A stretch of 48,063 bases of DNA. It comes from Deltaproteobacteria bacterium. GTDB lineage: Bacteria; Myxococcota_A; Polyangia; JAAYKL01. This document shows, in pieces, positions 1-8,360 of the stretch. The stretch spans positions 1 to 48,063 of the forward strand of contig JAUXHN010000007.1 in NCBI GenBank assembly GCA_030621515.1. The letters run 5' to 3'. Position numbers and translations under genes: made by a program. A model generated the notes under the pieces. The model had not been told where the DNA came from. It did not search any database and saw nothing but the letters and a program-made list of their open reading frames with translations. The first letter of the stretch is position 1; each line of letters starts with the position of its first letter.

Positions 1-50
1 CTCAAACTTCAACTGAGGCTACTTGCCGGTTCTCCCTGTGCTCGCTGGAA

Positions 51-1049
51 CTATAGACTTGAGGTCTTCACGGCTGGCTGAATTCGCTTTTGAGCAACAG
101 GTCCTCTAGGCCTGACCCCGTGTCTATTGAAGTAGTCCCTGGTGGAGGCGTTGTGAGCCATGTCGCCTGGAGTTTTCCCTTTTTTATCTTTTGCGAGGAC
201 AGAGGCACCGTGCTTGACCAGTAGTTTGATAACGGGCAGGTCGTCGTTGTCGGCGGCGTGGTGCAGCGGGGTTGAGCCCAGACCGTCGGGAGCGTTTACG
301 TCGGCGCCGGCCTTGATGAGCGCCCTGGCCAGTTTCATGGAATACGCGGATTTCTCCTTACCATCCAGTTCGTATGCGCCCATCCAGACCAGGTGAAAAG
401 GCTTGTCCCCCGACATGCTCACCGCGTTGGGATTGGCGCCCTTGGCAATCAACAGCAGGGCCGTTTTGAGCCTGCCGTCCTTGACTGCGTAGTGCAGTGG
501 AGTCATTGCGTTCATGTCGCAGGCGCTCAACTTGATTCCGCGCTTCACCAGAAGTCGGGCTGCTTCAAGGTGCCCTCCCATGGCAGCGCTGTGCAACAAG
601 GTCCATCCGTAGCCGGTTCGGCAGTTGATGTCAGGAGGAGCACTCTTGTCGCCCCTGAGTAGAGTTTTCATGAGAGGGACATTGTTCTCATCCACCGCAT
701 AGTAAAGCTCGTCACTACAATCGTATTCTTCAAACTCGATAGCCCTTATCTTGCCGTCCTTCCACTGCATGCACGTAACGTCAGAAGGCTCCCAGCAATC
801 ACCGGCCACAGGAGGAATGACGACTTCAAAAGGTGGTGGTTCCTCGTGTCCAAAATCCAGCATGTCAGATTTGTCTTGTGCCGAATGGGGGGCTTCACCG
901 GTTGTACTCGAGGATGGGTTTTCTTCGGCAACATCTGAGGTCACAGTTTTTCCAGGTGGTGACTCTGTGTCCGGCGCCGAATGCCCGCAAGCAACTATTG
1001 TCAGTGCGCTCAAGAGGACAAGTTGTCTCGTGACTTTTTGCCTGTTCAT
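51..1049 (-). CDS. Ankyrin-repeat lipoprotein
   Basis: The protein has 332 residues. It starts with a lipoprotein signal peptide whose lipobox is IVAC (Cys21), so it should be lipid-anchored outside the inner membrane. A Ser/Thr/Glu/Pro-rich linker runs to about residue 75. About five ankyrin repeats fill residues 110-315, seen as TLLHSAAMGGHLEAARLLV, TPLHYAVKDGRLKTALLLI and TPLHHAADNDDLPVIKLLV. Ankyrin repeats are protein-binding scaffolds, and no catalytic domain is visible. The start is supported by a strong GGAGGAG site 4 bases upstream. It lies just downstream of vapC on the same strand, 65 bases away. The binding partner is unknown. The fold is clear and the role is not. Confidence 0.9.
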   Translation of the reverse strand: MNRQKVTRQLVLLSALTIVACGHSAPDTESPPGKTVTSDVAEENPSSSTTGEAPHSAQDKSDMLDFGHEEPPPFEVVIPPVAGDCWEPSDVTCMQWKDGKIRAIEFEEYDCSDELYYAVDENNVPLMKTLLRGDKSAPPDINCRTGYGWTLLHSAAMGGHLEAARLLVKRGIKLSACDMNAMTPLHYAVKDGRLKTALLLIAKGANPNAVSMSGDKPFHLVWMGAYELDGKEKSAYSMKLARALIKAGADVNAPDGLGSTPLHHAADNDDLPVIKLLVKHGASVLAKDKKGKTPGDMAHNASTRDYFNRHGVRPRGPVAQKRIQPAVKTSSL

Positions 1050-1114
1050 TTCTCCTCCGTCACAAAGATGCTCACGAGGTTATCAGTCCTCGCGGGGAGG
1101 GGCAAAGCGGACCT

Positions 1115-1525
1115 TCAGGTGCTCGGGTTTGCCCAGTTTTCTATCTTCAGCTCCGGCACGCGGTCGAATTCCCTCTCGTTGTTTGTGACGAGAATCGATT
1201 CGAGTGAGAGGGCGTGAGCCGCGATAAGCGTGTCCAGAGATCCGATGGGAGCGCCGCGTTTTTCCAGAAGCGCCCGCAGGGCTCCGTATTTCTGAGCCGC
1301 CACGTCATCGTAATGTGCCACTTCGACCGGCGTCAGAAATTCAAAAAGCGCTATTTTGTTTTGCTCTGGACGCTTACTTTTGGAAACTCCGTACTCAAGC
1401 TCGCTGAGCGTGATTGAAGATATGCAAACCTGGGAGATATCGGTTTGTTCGAGGCGTTCTATGACAGCCTGAGGTTTCTTTTTTATCAAATAGATGCAGA
1501 TGTTCGTATCGAGCATATACTTCAT
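1115..1525 (-). CDS. vapC: VapC-type PIN-domain toxin ribonuclease
   Basis: This 136-residue PIN-domain protein has the full acidic set of the VapC family: LDTN with Asp6, Glu42/Glu44 in SELEYG, Asp98 in IGSLDTLIAAHAL, and the C-terminal TNNEREFDRVPEL block with Asp121. VapC toxins are Mg-dependent endoribonucleases, usually cutting tRNA or rRNA loops, and are held inactive by VapB. Its ATG overlaps the stop of vapB (ATGA), so the two are translationally coupled. Length and motifs are complete, so the toxin is probably intact. The RNA target cannot be read from sequence. Confidence 0.95.
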   Translation of the reverse strand: MKYMLDTNICIYLIKKKPQAVIERLEQTDISQVCISSITLSELEYGVSKSKRPEQNKIALFEFLTPVEVAHYDDVAAQKYGALRALLEKRGAPIGSLDTLIAAHALSLESILVTNNEREFDRVPELKIENWANPST

Positions 1526-1755
1526 CGCATCTCTTCTCTTTTCTGATTTTCGGGCTGCTCCCTTCCTGATTCGAACAAATCACTGGAGAAACGATCCAGG
1601 CTGTTAATGAGCGTCCTCCAGGGATCCTCCTTGGAAAAGAGCACGACCATGTCCCCGAACTTGCGAATATAAACCTCCGTTCCTGAAAAACGGCAGTCTT
1701 TGGGAAGTCTTACAGCTTGACTTCTCCCATTGGCAAACAGCTTTGCGGTTTTCAT
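1522..1755 (-). CDS. vapB: VapB antitoxin (AbrB/SpoVT fold)
   Basis: This 77-residue antitoxin begins MKTAKLFANGRSQAVRLP, the typical swapped-hairpin AbrB-type DNA-binding start of VapB/MazE antitoxins, with the GRSQAVRLPK motif. The acidic C-terminal part (residues 45-77) would wrap the toxin. An upstream in-frame extension to 1950 exists, but it reads through a decayed porin fragment. The ATG at 1755 has a GGAGG site 6-7 bases upstream and matches the family start. It precedes vapC in a 4-base overlapping pair and should autorepress through the palindrome just upstream. Confidence 0.93.
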   Translation of the reverse strand: MKTAKLFANGRSQAVRLPKDCRFSGTEVYIRKFGDMVVLFSKEDPWRTLINSLDRFSSDLFESGREQPENQKREEMR

Positions 1756-1777
1756 GTCGCACCTCCAATGCAGATTG

Positions 1778-1797
1778 GTATCTACCATGGTATATAC
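1778..1797. promoter_or_regulatory. Palindromic operator of vapBC
   Basis: GTATCTACCATGGTATATAC is a 20-base palindrome with a single mismatched pair. It starts 23 bases upstream of the vapB ATG and overlaps the proposed -10. VapB proteins bind such inverted repeats to autorepress. The palindrome is seen; binding is inferred. Confidence 0.7.
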
Positions 1798-1822
1798 TAT
1801 CCACGATTGGCTTCTTTGTCTA
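1794..1822 (-). promoter_or_regulatory. Probable vapBC promoter
   Basis: On the minus strand, TAGACA (1817-1822, 5 of 6 to the -35 consensus) is followed after 17 bases by TAGTAT (1794-1799, 4 of 6). The -10 lies inside the left part of the palindromic operator, the usual repressible arrangement. Confidence 0.55.
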
Positions 1823-1829
1823 CAAGTGC

Positions 1830-2027
1830 TTAGAAATAAACTTTGAGCCGGAGCCAGGCCTGGCCCTTTGCGGAGGCGAGGAAGTCCTCCTTGTCGCCCA
1901 CGTCGGCGACCACGAGCAGCCAGACCTCCGCGTCCTGGACGAACTCCCACCGCACATCCCCCATGATCGCCGCGGAGCCGTCGGAGAGGGACTGAAAGGA
2001 CGACAAGCCCCAGGGTCCAGAAATCCG
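1830..2027 (-). pseudogene. Decayed copy of the 3' end of the outer-membrane protein gene at 3351-4790
   Basis: This segment is nearly identical to 3351-3547, the last ~65 codons and stop of the outer-membrane protein gene, in the same orientation. The middle 150 bases differ at only a couple of positions. A one-base insertion (GACAAGCCCC against GACAGTCCC) shifts the frame, and homology stops abruptly at 2027. It has no start codon and no other part of the gene. It reads as a remnant of a duplication or of an insertion that copied the gene end. Confidence 0.88.
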
Positions 2028-2047
2028 CTGCTCATCGAGTTGTCTGA

Positions 2048-2069
2048 GTCATTATTGGGTCATTATTGG
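2048..2069. repeat. Perfect tandem duplication of an 11-mer
   Basis: GTCATTATTGG occurs twice head to tail. It lies in the 185-base non-coding stretch 2028-2212 between the porin remnant and the protease gene. I see no other element in that stretch. Confidence 0.9.
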
Positions 2070-2212
2070 GGCTCACCCCCTCGCCTTTTGAGACCATGTC
2101 CGGAGCAAAAACAGAATGATCGAACCGCCCTTATTTGTACACATAATAGATGCCCCACCTGTTCAACATGCTGATATCCTTGCCAATTAAGTCTCTTTCC
2201 AGATTAGCAAAT

Positions 2213-2920
2213 CTATGAAACCGTTGTGTGTCTTTTTTTAAAGAACACGGCTTCCCCATTGTTTGCCAGAAGTTCTTTCATATCTGAAAAAGATATTTTA
2301 CAGTCACCATCAATTCCCCAATTTTTCCCCCATGAGTTTCTAAGCAAGAAATACTTCTTTTTAACGTTTATAGCGCGGCACAAAATACAGTGCCCGCCGG
2401 TAATACTACCAGTTGCGTGGATAAAACCGTTCTCATCTGTATCGGCCATGCCTTCCATCCAGGAAATACCCAGCACGGCCGGCCCACGGTATCCGACCCC
2501 CAATGCCAGATCATTCAGGCTGAATGCCCAGTAATAGGAATCAAAATACCCTTTTTTTTGGGCTATCTTTACTCCTGCCAATACTGATGAACCTTCATAC
2601 ACGGGCTTTGCACCAGGATAGGCTCCGCCTGGCCATGGGTCGATCTTTTGTGCTTCCCAATAGATTTCTTCTTTGGCAAATTTCTTTGTTAATCTTTTTA
2701 CTTCAGATGGCCTTGCTGCAAGCTCATGGGCTATGCCGAACCCTACACATGCCCCTTCTGCACCTTGATCCAGATGAACTCGACAACGCCAGGTATATGA
2801 GCGCCGCTTTCTAATTGTAACTATGGCACCTATGGGATATTTCCTGCTTCGCTTGTCAAACTGTACTATCCGATCATTCCGCACATCCTTTGTCACACTT
2901 CCATCTTTTAAAGTAATCAT
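2213..2920 (-). CDS. Papain-like (C1 family) cysteine peptidase
   Basis: About 235 residues form a C1A peptidase fold. Counting from the in-frame ATG at 2926, the oxyanion Gln54 and nucleophile Cys60 lie in LDQGAEGACVGFG, the catalytic His179 in GGHCIL and the Asn197 in LLRNSWGKNWG. All four catalytic positions are present, so it should be an active endopeptidase. There is no signal peptide and no inhibitory prodomain, which points to a cytoplasmic or phage-type enzyme, unlike lysosomal cathepsins. The chosen start is Met3 (2920): the AGGA element lies 7 bases before it but only 1 base before the ATG at 2926. Base composition is clearly AT-richer than the neighbours, suggesting transfer. The gene sits between two copies of a porin 3' end. 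Confidence 0.85.
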   Translation of the reverse strand: MITLKDGSVTKDVRNDRIVQFDKRSRKYPIGAIVTIRKRRSYTWRCRVHLDQGAEGACVGFGIAHELAARPSEVKRLTKKFAKEEIYWEAQKIDPWPGGAYPGAKPVYEGSSVLAGVKIAQKKGYFDSYYWAFSLNDLALGVGYRGPAVLGISWMEGMADTDENGFIHATGSITGGHCILCRAINVKKKYFLLRNSWGKNWGIDGDCKISFSDMKELLANNGEAVFFKKRHTTVS

Positions 2921-2926
2921 TTTCAT

Positions 2927-3350
2927 ATCCTTTCTTTAATTGAGGTTGTGTCTCGCCCCTTCGATGTCCGGGAAGAAATTGCGGTCGTGGAACAGAGAGA
3001 TCATGTGGTACAGACCACCTGTTGCGTGAATACGTGCGAAGTGTGGCATTGGCGGAGTCTAGTATTATTTCGTCTTTCGGTCAATTAGTGCAGCGTCCAA
3101 CAAGGGAGAGTCGGTTCCGTCGGGGTCTTCATCAGGTTCTATTCGCATGAGGTTTTCACAGGATGTAAAGCTGGTCGCGGCCAGGGCGCGAGAGGCCGGG
3201 ATGACCGGTTTCGAAGCTTGTAGGGGCAAGCGCAGGTTCCATGATGAGCCTTAAACGGTGTCGCTTTTATTCTTTTTTAATTTCGTGATGTTAGCCCCGA
3301 AAGACCTCGGGGACACTTCGGCATTTTGACAATTGAACGGCAGACGAAGC
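2927..3350. other. Non-coding stretch with no recognised gene
   Basis: These 424 bases lie between the protease and the outer-membrane protein gene. I find no convincing gene or tRNA. The only structure seen is the stem-loop at 3295-3312. Short open frames here lack ribosome sites and family resemblance. Confidence 0.5.
3295..3312 (-). terminator. Possible terminator stem-loop of the export operon
   Basis: CCCCGA and TCGGGG form a 6-bp stem with a 6-base loop, 38 bases downstream of the stop of the outer-membrane protein gene. The T-run expected of an intrinsic terminator is not directly adjacent, so the call is weak. Confidence 0.3.
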
Positions 3351-4790
3351 TTAGAAAAAGACCTTGAGTCTCAGCCAGGCCTGTCCCTTTGCGGAGGCGA
3401 GGAAGTCCTCCTTGTCGCCGACGTCGGCGACCACGAGCAGCCAGACCTCCGCGTCCTGGACGAACTCCCACCGCACATCCCCCATGATCGCCGCGGAGCC
3501 GTCGGAGAGGGACTGAAAAGACGACAGTCCCAGGGTCCAGAAATCCGCCACCGGGTGATCGACGGACTCGAAGAGGAAATCACGCCCGAGCATCTTCAAC
3601 TCGCCGGTGAGGAGCTGCATCCAGCTGTTGAAGTCGTAGGTTCCCCCGTGTTGCTCACCGCCCTCGCCGTAATGAAAATACTCGACCATCAGGTGGGTCT
3701 GGAACGGAAAGAAGTACTCCGCGCCGCCGACGAGTTCCCACCAGTCCTTCGGCGCGCCACGCTTGTTCTCGATGAAGTTGTACGCCCCTTCCGCCCACAG
3801 CCTGACTCCCTCAATGTCCAGAATGACGTCGCCGCCGACCATGGTCCTGCGCGCCTGCGAGACGATGACTGCCTCTTCCGGATCTTGTCCCAACAAAGCC
3901 GCCGCCATCATGGCGTCCATGGAACCCTCCAGGTCCGTGCGCTTCACCCGGGTCACGTAGCTCGCGGCGCTCAGGCTCAACGGGCCCAACCGCAACGCCC
4001 CACGACCTCCGTAGCCCCAGTGTTCGAAGCTGCCGTCCGGCGCGCCCAGGAAGTCGAGAGAGGCCGACTCGCCTATGGGGATCATCAGGCGCAGGGCGAT
4101 CACGCCCGGTTTCTCGTAGGTCGGGTCCATCATTTCCTTGCGGGTGAACACGTCGGTGGGGTTCCAGGCGTAGCCGGCGCCCTGTTCAACCGGTTGTTTG
4201 CCCAGAATCAGCAACGTCTTCGCGATGGGCACCTTCAGGTAGACGTTGTCCAGATAGATCTCGTTTTCGAGTTTGTACTCGTCGAACATGGCCGCCTGCC
4301 AGCGGGGATCCCGGGCTACCAGATCGTCGAAGGTCTTCGCGGGGATGATGTTGACAATGTAGAAGTCGGTGTCACCGACAAACAGGCGCGCCACCACATC
4401 CGATCTCAACTGGAGGCCTCCGGGCAGATCCGCGTCGAGATCGATCCGCAGTCGCGTGTAATCGTAGACGTACAGCCGCTCCTCGCCGTTGTACTGGTTG
4501 GGCCACATGAAAGTGAGCTGGTTCTCGAACGAGCCGTGGATCTTCACACCGAAATCGTCGCCCGCCCGCACGAAGTAATCGTCATCATCACCATTCACCA
4601 GGCTCTCAACCGCACCGTCGTCTTCGACGACAATATCCCACTGTGAGTCGCCGAGATCCGGTTGAACGTAGGTATCCTGCGCCTCCACTCCGGCATCCTG
4701 CGCCTCGACTCCGGCATCTTGGGCCTGTGCATTTGCGGTGAATGTGAACGCCGCCAGGGCTATCATCGGGACCGATGTTTTGAACATCAT
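3351..4790 (-). CDS. Outer-membrane beta-barrel protein of the RND/LolA-like operon
   Basis: The protein has 479 residues, with a signal peptide (MMFKTSVPMIALAAFTFTA, cleavage near ANAQAQ). It then shows many alternating beta strands and ends in an aromatic residue (LRLKVFF), the classic outer-membrane barrel signal. A small AQDAGVE repeat follows the signal peptide. The open frame extends upstream to 5093 inside the previous gene. The ATG at 4790 lies 2 bases after that gene's TAA and gives the signal peptide, so translation is probably coupled. As the last gene of a TetR - RND - LolA-like - barrel operon, it is the likely outer-membrane endpoint of an export pathway. No named family is certain; porin-like or DUF1302-like are options. 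Confidence 0.85.
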   Translation of the reverse strand: MMFKTSVPMIALAAFTFTANAQAQDAGVEAQDAGVEAQDTYVQPDLGDSQWDIVVEDDGAVESLVNGDDDDYFVRAGDDFGVKIHGSFENQLTFMWPNQYNGEERLYVYDYTRLRIDLDADLPGGLQLRSDVVARLFVGDTDFYIVNIIPAKTFDDLVARDPRWQAAMFDEYKLENEIYLDNVYLKVPIAKTLLILGKQPVEQGAGYAWNPTDVFTRKEMMDPTYEKPGVIALRLMIPIGESASLDFLGAPDGSFEHWGYGGRGALRLGPLSLSAASYVTRVKRTDLEGSMDAMMAAALLGQDPEEAVIVSQARRTMVGGDVILDIEGVRLWAEGAYNFIENKRGAPKDWWELVGGAEYFFPFQTHLMVEYFHYGEGGEQHGGTYDFNSWMQLLTGELKMLGRDFLFESVDHPVADFWTLGLSSFQSLSDGSAAIMGDVRWEFVQDAEVWLLVVADVGDKEDFLASAKGQAWLRLKVFF

Positions 4791-4792
4791 GA

Positions 4793-5554
4793 TTACTTGC
4801 TCAGGCCGGCTTCGGTGAACAGGCCGGGATCGATCTCGACGTTGATGGCCACCTTGAGGACCTTCATCACGGTCGTGCCGCCGTCCGTGAGGTTGGTCAT
4901 GGTGTACTGCATGGGGATCTGGATTCCCTTGATCTTCTTGTACCCGGATATATCCAGTCGCTTGAGCTTGTCGCCGTCGAGATCGTAGTACTCCACTCGC
5001 AACATTGTATTCTTCGCCTTGTCGATCCAGACGGTTGATCTGGAATAGGATCTGGGACCCGAGGCGGTGGGCACGAGTTGAAGTTTGTAACAAGTGACCC
5101 CGTTGATCTTCTCCGTGCCGGCCACCTTGCCCTTCCAGTTCTCGGCCATCTTTCCCGTGGCCATGTCGTCGTAGGTGAAGTCGGAGCCCTGGACCCTGCG
5201 GTTGCGAGCGGAGGATGCTATCTTGCGGACCCGGTTGGTCCTCGGGAAGTATGTCCAGATGTCGTCGCCGTCGTTGAGGGTGAGGATCTTCATCCCGCGA
5301 ACCTGAGCGGGGGCGAGATACTCCGTAAGTCCCTTCTCCTGGCCGCCGGACGAGTACGACATCATCTTGAAGGTGCGGGTGTCCCCCGAGGGGGTGGTGA
5401 CCGTCTGGGAGACTTCCATCTTTGCGGAGAGGGAGTTGCCAGCCTGATCGACCTTTTTCAAAATATCCACGACCGATTGTGCCTGTGCTGCGATGGGAAG
5501 CAGAAGAAAAGCTGTGGCGATCGAACCGATGAAAACAGTCGAGATTTTAAGCAT
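4793..5554 (-). CDS. Periplasmic LolA-like outer-membrane lipoprotein-sorting protein
   Basis: The protein has 253 residues, with a Sec signal peptide (cleavage near AAQAQS) and the LolA/LppX-like fold of the COG2834 type. Visible features are the N-terminal helix VVDILKKVDQAGNSLSAKM, a strand ladder with DDIWTYFPRTNRVRKI, and SRSTVWIDKAKNTMLRVEYYD. Family members bind hydrophobic cargo such as acyl chains in a half-barrel and shuttle it through the periplasm. The start overlaps the RND exporter by 8 bases, and the next gene begins 2 bases after its stop. It probably receives substrate from that exporter and hands it to the outer-membrane barrel. It is unlikely to be the housekeeping LolA, given the operon. 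Confidence 0.88.
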   Translation of the reverse strand: MLKISTVFIGSIATAFLLLPIAAQAQSVVDILKKVDQAGNSLSAKMEVSQTVTTPSGDTRTFKMMSYSSGGQEKGLTEYLAPAQVRGMKILTLNDGDDIWTYFPRTNRVRKIASSARNRRVQGSDFTYDDMATGKMAENWKGKVAGTEKINGVTCYKLQLVPTASGPRSYSRSTVWIDKAKNTMLRVEYYDLDGDKLKRLDISGYKKIKGIQIPMQYTMTNLTDGGTTVMKVLKVAINVEIDPGLFTEAGLSK

Positions 5555-8360
5555 GACGCACCTCCTTGCTCATTTCATTTGACGGGTTGTCTTTCAAAAA
5601 GATTCTCGCGATGGGCGGGAGCAGGAAGAGGGACGTCATCAGGCAACCCGCAACTCCCATCACCAACAACAGGCCCATGCCCGCAAGGCCGCGGTGGGAC
5701 GCAAAAGCTATCGACCCGAACGCGATACCGGTAGTCAGCGAGGTGAGCACCAGGGCGCGACCCGTATGCTTGAGGATCTGAGGCGTGGATTGTATTCCCT
5801 GTCGCTTGATCGCGTGAAGCACATGCACCGCGTCGTCGATCCCTATCCCCAGGATCAACGGGATGGCCATGACGTTGTTCACGTCGAACGACCGACCCGC
5901 CAGAATGAACAGTCCGATCATCCATATGAAACCGGTGACAAGGGGAACCAGGCCCAGCAAGGCGTAACCGAAATGCCTGAAATCTATCAACAGGATGACG
6001 AAGACCGCTCCGAAGGCCAGCAAGGTGGCCATGAGCCCCTGGCTTCCGACGAGGGTGATGAGACGGTCCATGAGGGCCACGGACCCGGTGAAACGATCGG
6101 TTACCCTGGCCATCGCAGAGTTGAACAGCTCCATCTTGTCCTCTTTCCAGAGATCGACAGAGGAATAGATGGTGATCAGATTGTTGCCCTCCACGCTGAA
6201 GTACCGCTCCTTTACGGATTCGGGGAGGGTGTCCAGAGTGATGGGCGACGTATCGGACATTTTCTCGATCTTGTGCGCGAGGAGCGGGATGTACGCTCTC
6301 TGGTACTCGGCCATGCGACGCCCCGGATCGGCCCCCTCGTCGAGGGCTTTTTTGACCGCCAGGATTCTCGAGAACTCGGGCTCGTCGCCGCCGGTGAGCC
6401 TATCGCAGGCTTGCTGCAGTCTCTTCTTCACCGAAGCGAACGCGAGCTGGCTCATCTCCTGAACATTCATCTGAAGTCGATCGAGTTCCGAAGCGAATCG
6501 TTTCACTTCCTCGGGATCCACTCGGTCGATGGACATGTACTCGGGCGGCTGCGCGAAGGCCGGCACACCGGTAAGGCCGACCGTCACCTTCGGCTCCAGG
6601 TAACCCCGCATGTGCTCGCCAACCCGTTTCGCAATCCGGGCGCGTTTCTTTTGCTCCTTTGGTGACGGAATGAATTCCGTGACGGCGTCCACCTGACCCA
6701 CCAGCCGATTCTTCTTCATCTTCTTCACAATGGCCGCTGTCTCTTCGAGGTTGTCGGTGGTCACCAGGGTCGAGTCCGGATGGAGCTCGAACTTCTTGAG
6801 GATATCCCGGTGGAGGGTCACCGACGGCATGTCGGGGGGTTCCAGCTCGAGCATGTCGGTCTCGAACGTCGCGGTTCGAGACAACAGCAGCGCGCCGGCC
6901 GTGAGCGCCACCATGATCCCGACAAAGATCCATGGATGCCGGGCCATTCCCCTGCCGGAGGCCTCCAGGAATGGGAACGCGAGGCGCACGGGCCTGGGTT
7001 TTCGCTCTTTTCCCTTTCGGAGACGTCCGGCTATGCGCTCATGGACCACCCACATGGCCGGGAGGATTGTCAGAGACGCAACAAGGGTAAAAAGAATCCC
7101 CGCACCCAGGACAACCCCGAGTTCGATGAAGGCATCGAGTCCAGTGAGCGCCAGTGCCAGGAAGGCCACCGCGGTTGTCAGCGCGCCTGTTATCACACCG
7201 GCTCCCGAACGCCGATACATTGCCGCAAGGGAATCCGGGATACTTTTTCCCTCGCTGCGAGCGGTTGAAAATGCCGCGTTCAGGTGTATTGCGAAGTCGA
7301 TACCCAGGCCCAGGAGGATCACCGCAAACATCATGGTCATGATGTTGAGGCGACCGAAGACGATTGCGATGAAGCCGGTCGTCCAGATTATCCCGACGAT
7401 CAGGTTGATAACGGCCAGCAGAGGGGCGGTCCACATGCGAAAGGCCAGGACGAAAAGGGCGAGAATGAGCACCAGAGAAACCATGGAGCTGATACCCATG
7501 TCCCCGATGGTCGCCTCGTTCTCCTCGTATCCCAGGACGGGCATTCCGGCGGCGCGCACCTCGAGATCGGGATAATTCTTCCGTATGTCCTCGATGAGGA
7601 TCTTCAGGCTTTCCACGCCGGCGAGCAACTCTTCCATCCGGTCCATGGAGATTGAGGGGATCAACGTCACGATGAGCATGGAATCGTCACCGGAGAACAT
7701 GTACCGATCTCCGGTGGTCAGCAGATCTGTGACCCGATCGGCGTGCTTCTCAAGTGCCTTGTTGCCGTCGTCCACCTTTTCGATGCCTTCCAACCACTCG
7801 ACGAGACCCTTCAGGCTCGAAATAGCCCGGTCCTCCTTCTCGCGTTCGGTCACACTGCTCGAGTCCTCGATGTACTCCCGCTCGAAGAAATCGTTGTACG
7901 CCATGAGGAGATCTGCAAGCTCAAGGTCGGTGAAGAGCTCTTCCAGGTTCTCGAGATCGCGAACCTTGGAAAGCATCATCGCGTGCTTCTCGATAAAATC
8001 CTTGTCAAAATCGAGATCCACCCTCTTGATATAGGGTCGGCTCGTTCCGTCCACCTTGTCGGTGAACACGATCTCGGAGGCGCGTTCCTTGAGCGCCCTT
8101 GCGAAGGCCACCTTGGTTTCCCTCGAGCCGCCCTCAACGCCCACCATGATCTGGGAGGCCGAGCTGTACTGGCGAACAATGTTGTCGAACTCCACCGCGG
8201 CGGGGTCGCCTTTGGGCAGGAGATCCAGGATGCGGGTCTCCAGTTTCAGGTTGCTCGAGACCGCGATTGCCGTGAAAGACAGGAGGAGAGCCGCGAGCAG
8301 GACCAGCCACGGGCTCCCGCTGACCAGACGGGTGAGAAGGTCAAAGAGCTTTGCCCTCAT
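5547..8360 (-). CDS. RND superfamily exporter (MMPL type)
   Basis: The protein has 937 residues with the duplicated MMPL/COG1033 plan. TM1 lies at about residues 17-36, followed by a large periplasmic domain. A helix bundle at about 280-435 contains GLGIDFAIHLNAAFSTARSEG, then a central helix lies near 475-495. A second periplasmic domain follows, then a second bundle at about 760-925 with LGIGIDDAVHVLHAIKRQG. The GIDxAIH/GIDDAVH signatures carry the Asp residues typical of proton relay in this family. Relatives export lipids, hopanoids or polyenes. Together with the LolA-like protein and barrel it suggests transport of a hydrophobic molecule to the outer membrane. The ATG overlaps the stop of tetR (ATGA). 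Confidence 0.93.
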   Translation of the reverse strand: MRAKLFDLLTRLVSGSPWLVLLAALLLSFTAIAVSSNLKLETRILDLLPKGDPAAVEFDNIVRQYSSASQIMVGVEGGSRETKVAFARALKERASEIVFTDKVDGTSRPYIKRVDLDFDKDFIEKHAMMLSKVRDLENLEELFTDLELADLLMAYNDFFEREYIEDSSSVTEREKEDRAISSLKGLVEWLEGIEKVDDGNKALEKHADRVTDLLTTGDRYMFSGDDSMLIVTLIPSISMDRMEELLAGVESLKILIEDIRKNYPDLEVRAAGMPVLGYEENEATIGDMGISSMVSLVLILALFVLAFRMWTAPLLAVINLIVGIIWTTGFIAIVFGRLNIMTMMFAVILLGLGIDFAIHLNAAFSTARSEGKSIPDSLAAMYRRSGAGVITGALTTAVAFLALALTGLDAFIELGVVLGAGILFTLVASLTILPAMWVVHERIAGRLRKGKERKPRPVRLAFPFLEASGRGMARHPWIFVGIMVALTAGALLLSRTATFETDMLELEPPDMPSVTLHRDILKKFELHPDSTLVTTDNLEETAAIVKKMKKNRLVGQVDAVTEFIPSPKEQKKRARIAKRVGEHMRGYLEPKVTVGLTGVPAFAQPPEYMSIDRVDPEEVKRFASELDRLQMNVQEMSQLAFASVKKRLQQACDRLTGGDEPEFSRILAVKKALDEGADPGRRMAEYQRAYIPLLAHKIEKMSDTSPITLDTLPESVKERYFSVEGNNLITIYSSVDLWKEDKMELFNSAMARVTDRFTGSVALMDRLITLVGSQGLMATLLAFGAVFVILLIDFRHFGYALLGLVPLVTGFIWMIGLFILAGRSFDVNNVMAIPLILGIGIDDAVHVLHAIKRQGIQSTPQILKHTGRALVLTSLTTGIAFGSIAFASHRGLAGMGLLLVMGVAGCLMTSLFLLPPIARIFLKDNPSNEMSKEVRHA

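Noticed and set aside
1756-1950. N-terminal extension of vapB
   Set aside because: It is the out-of-frame reading of the decayed porin fragment; the ATG at 1755 has the ribosome site and the family start.
2927-3350. Transposase or small gene in the gap before the outer-membrane protein
   Set aside because: A short frame near 3150-3255 exists, but it has no ribosome site and no recognisable domain.
3371-3583. Ser/Arg-rich small protein shared with 1820-2035
   Set aside because: The two look alike only because the DNA is duplicated; the real frame is that of the outer-membrane protein.
3333-4646. 437-codon open frame antisense to the outer-membrane protein
   Set aside because: No signal, no motif, low complexity; the minus-strand gene has a signal peptide and terminal Phe.
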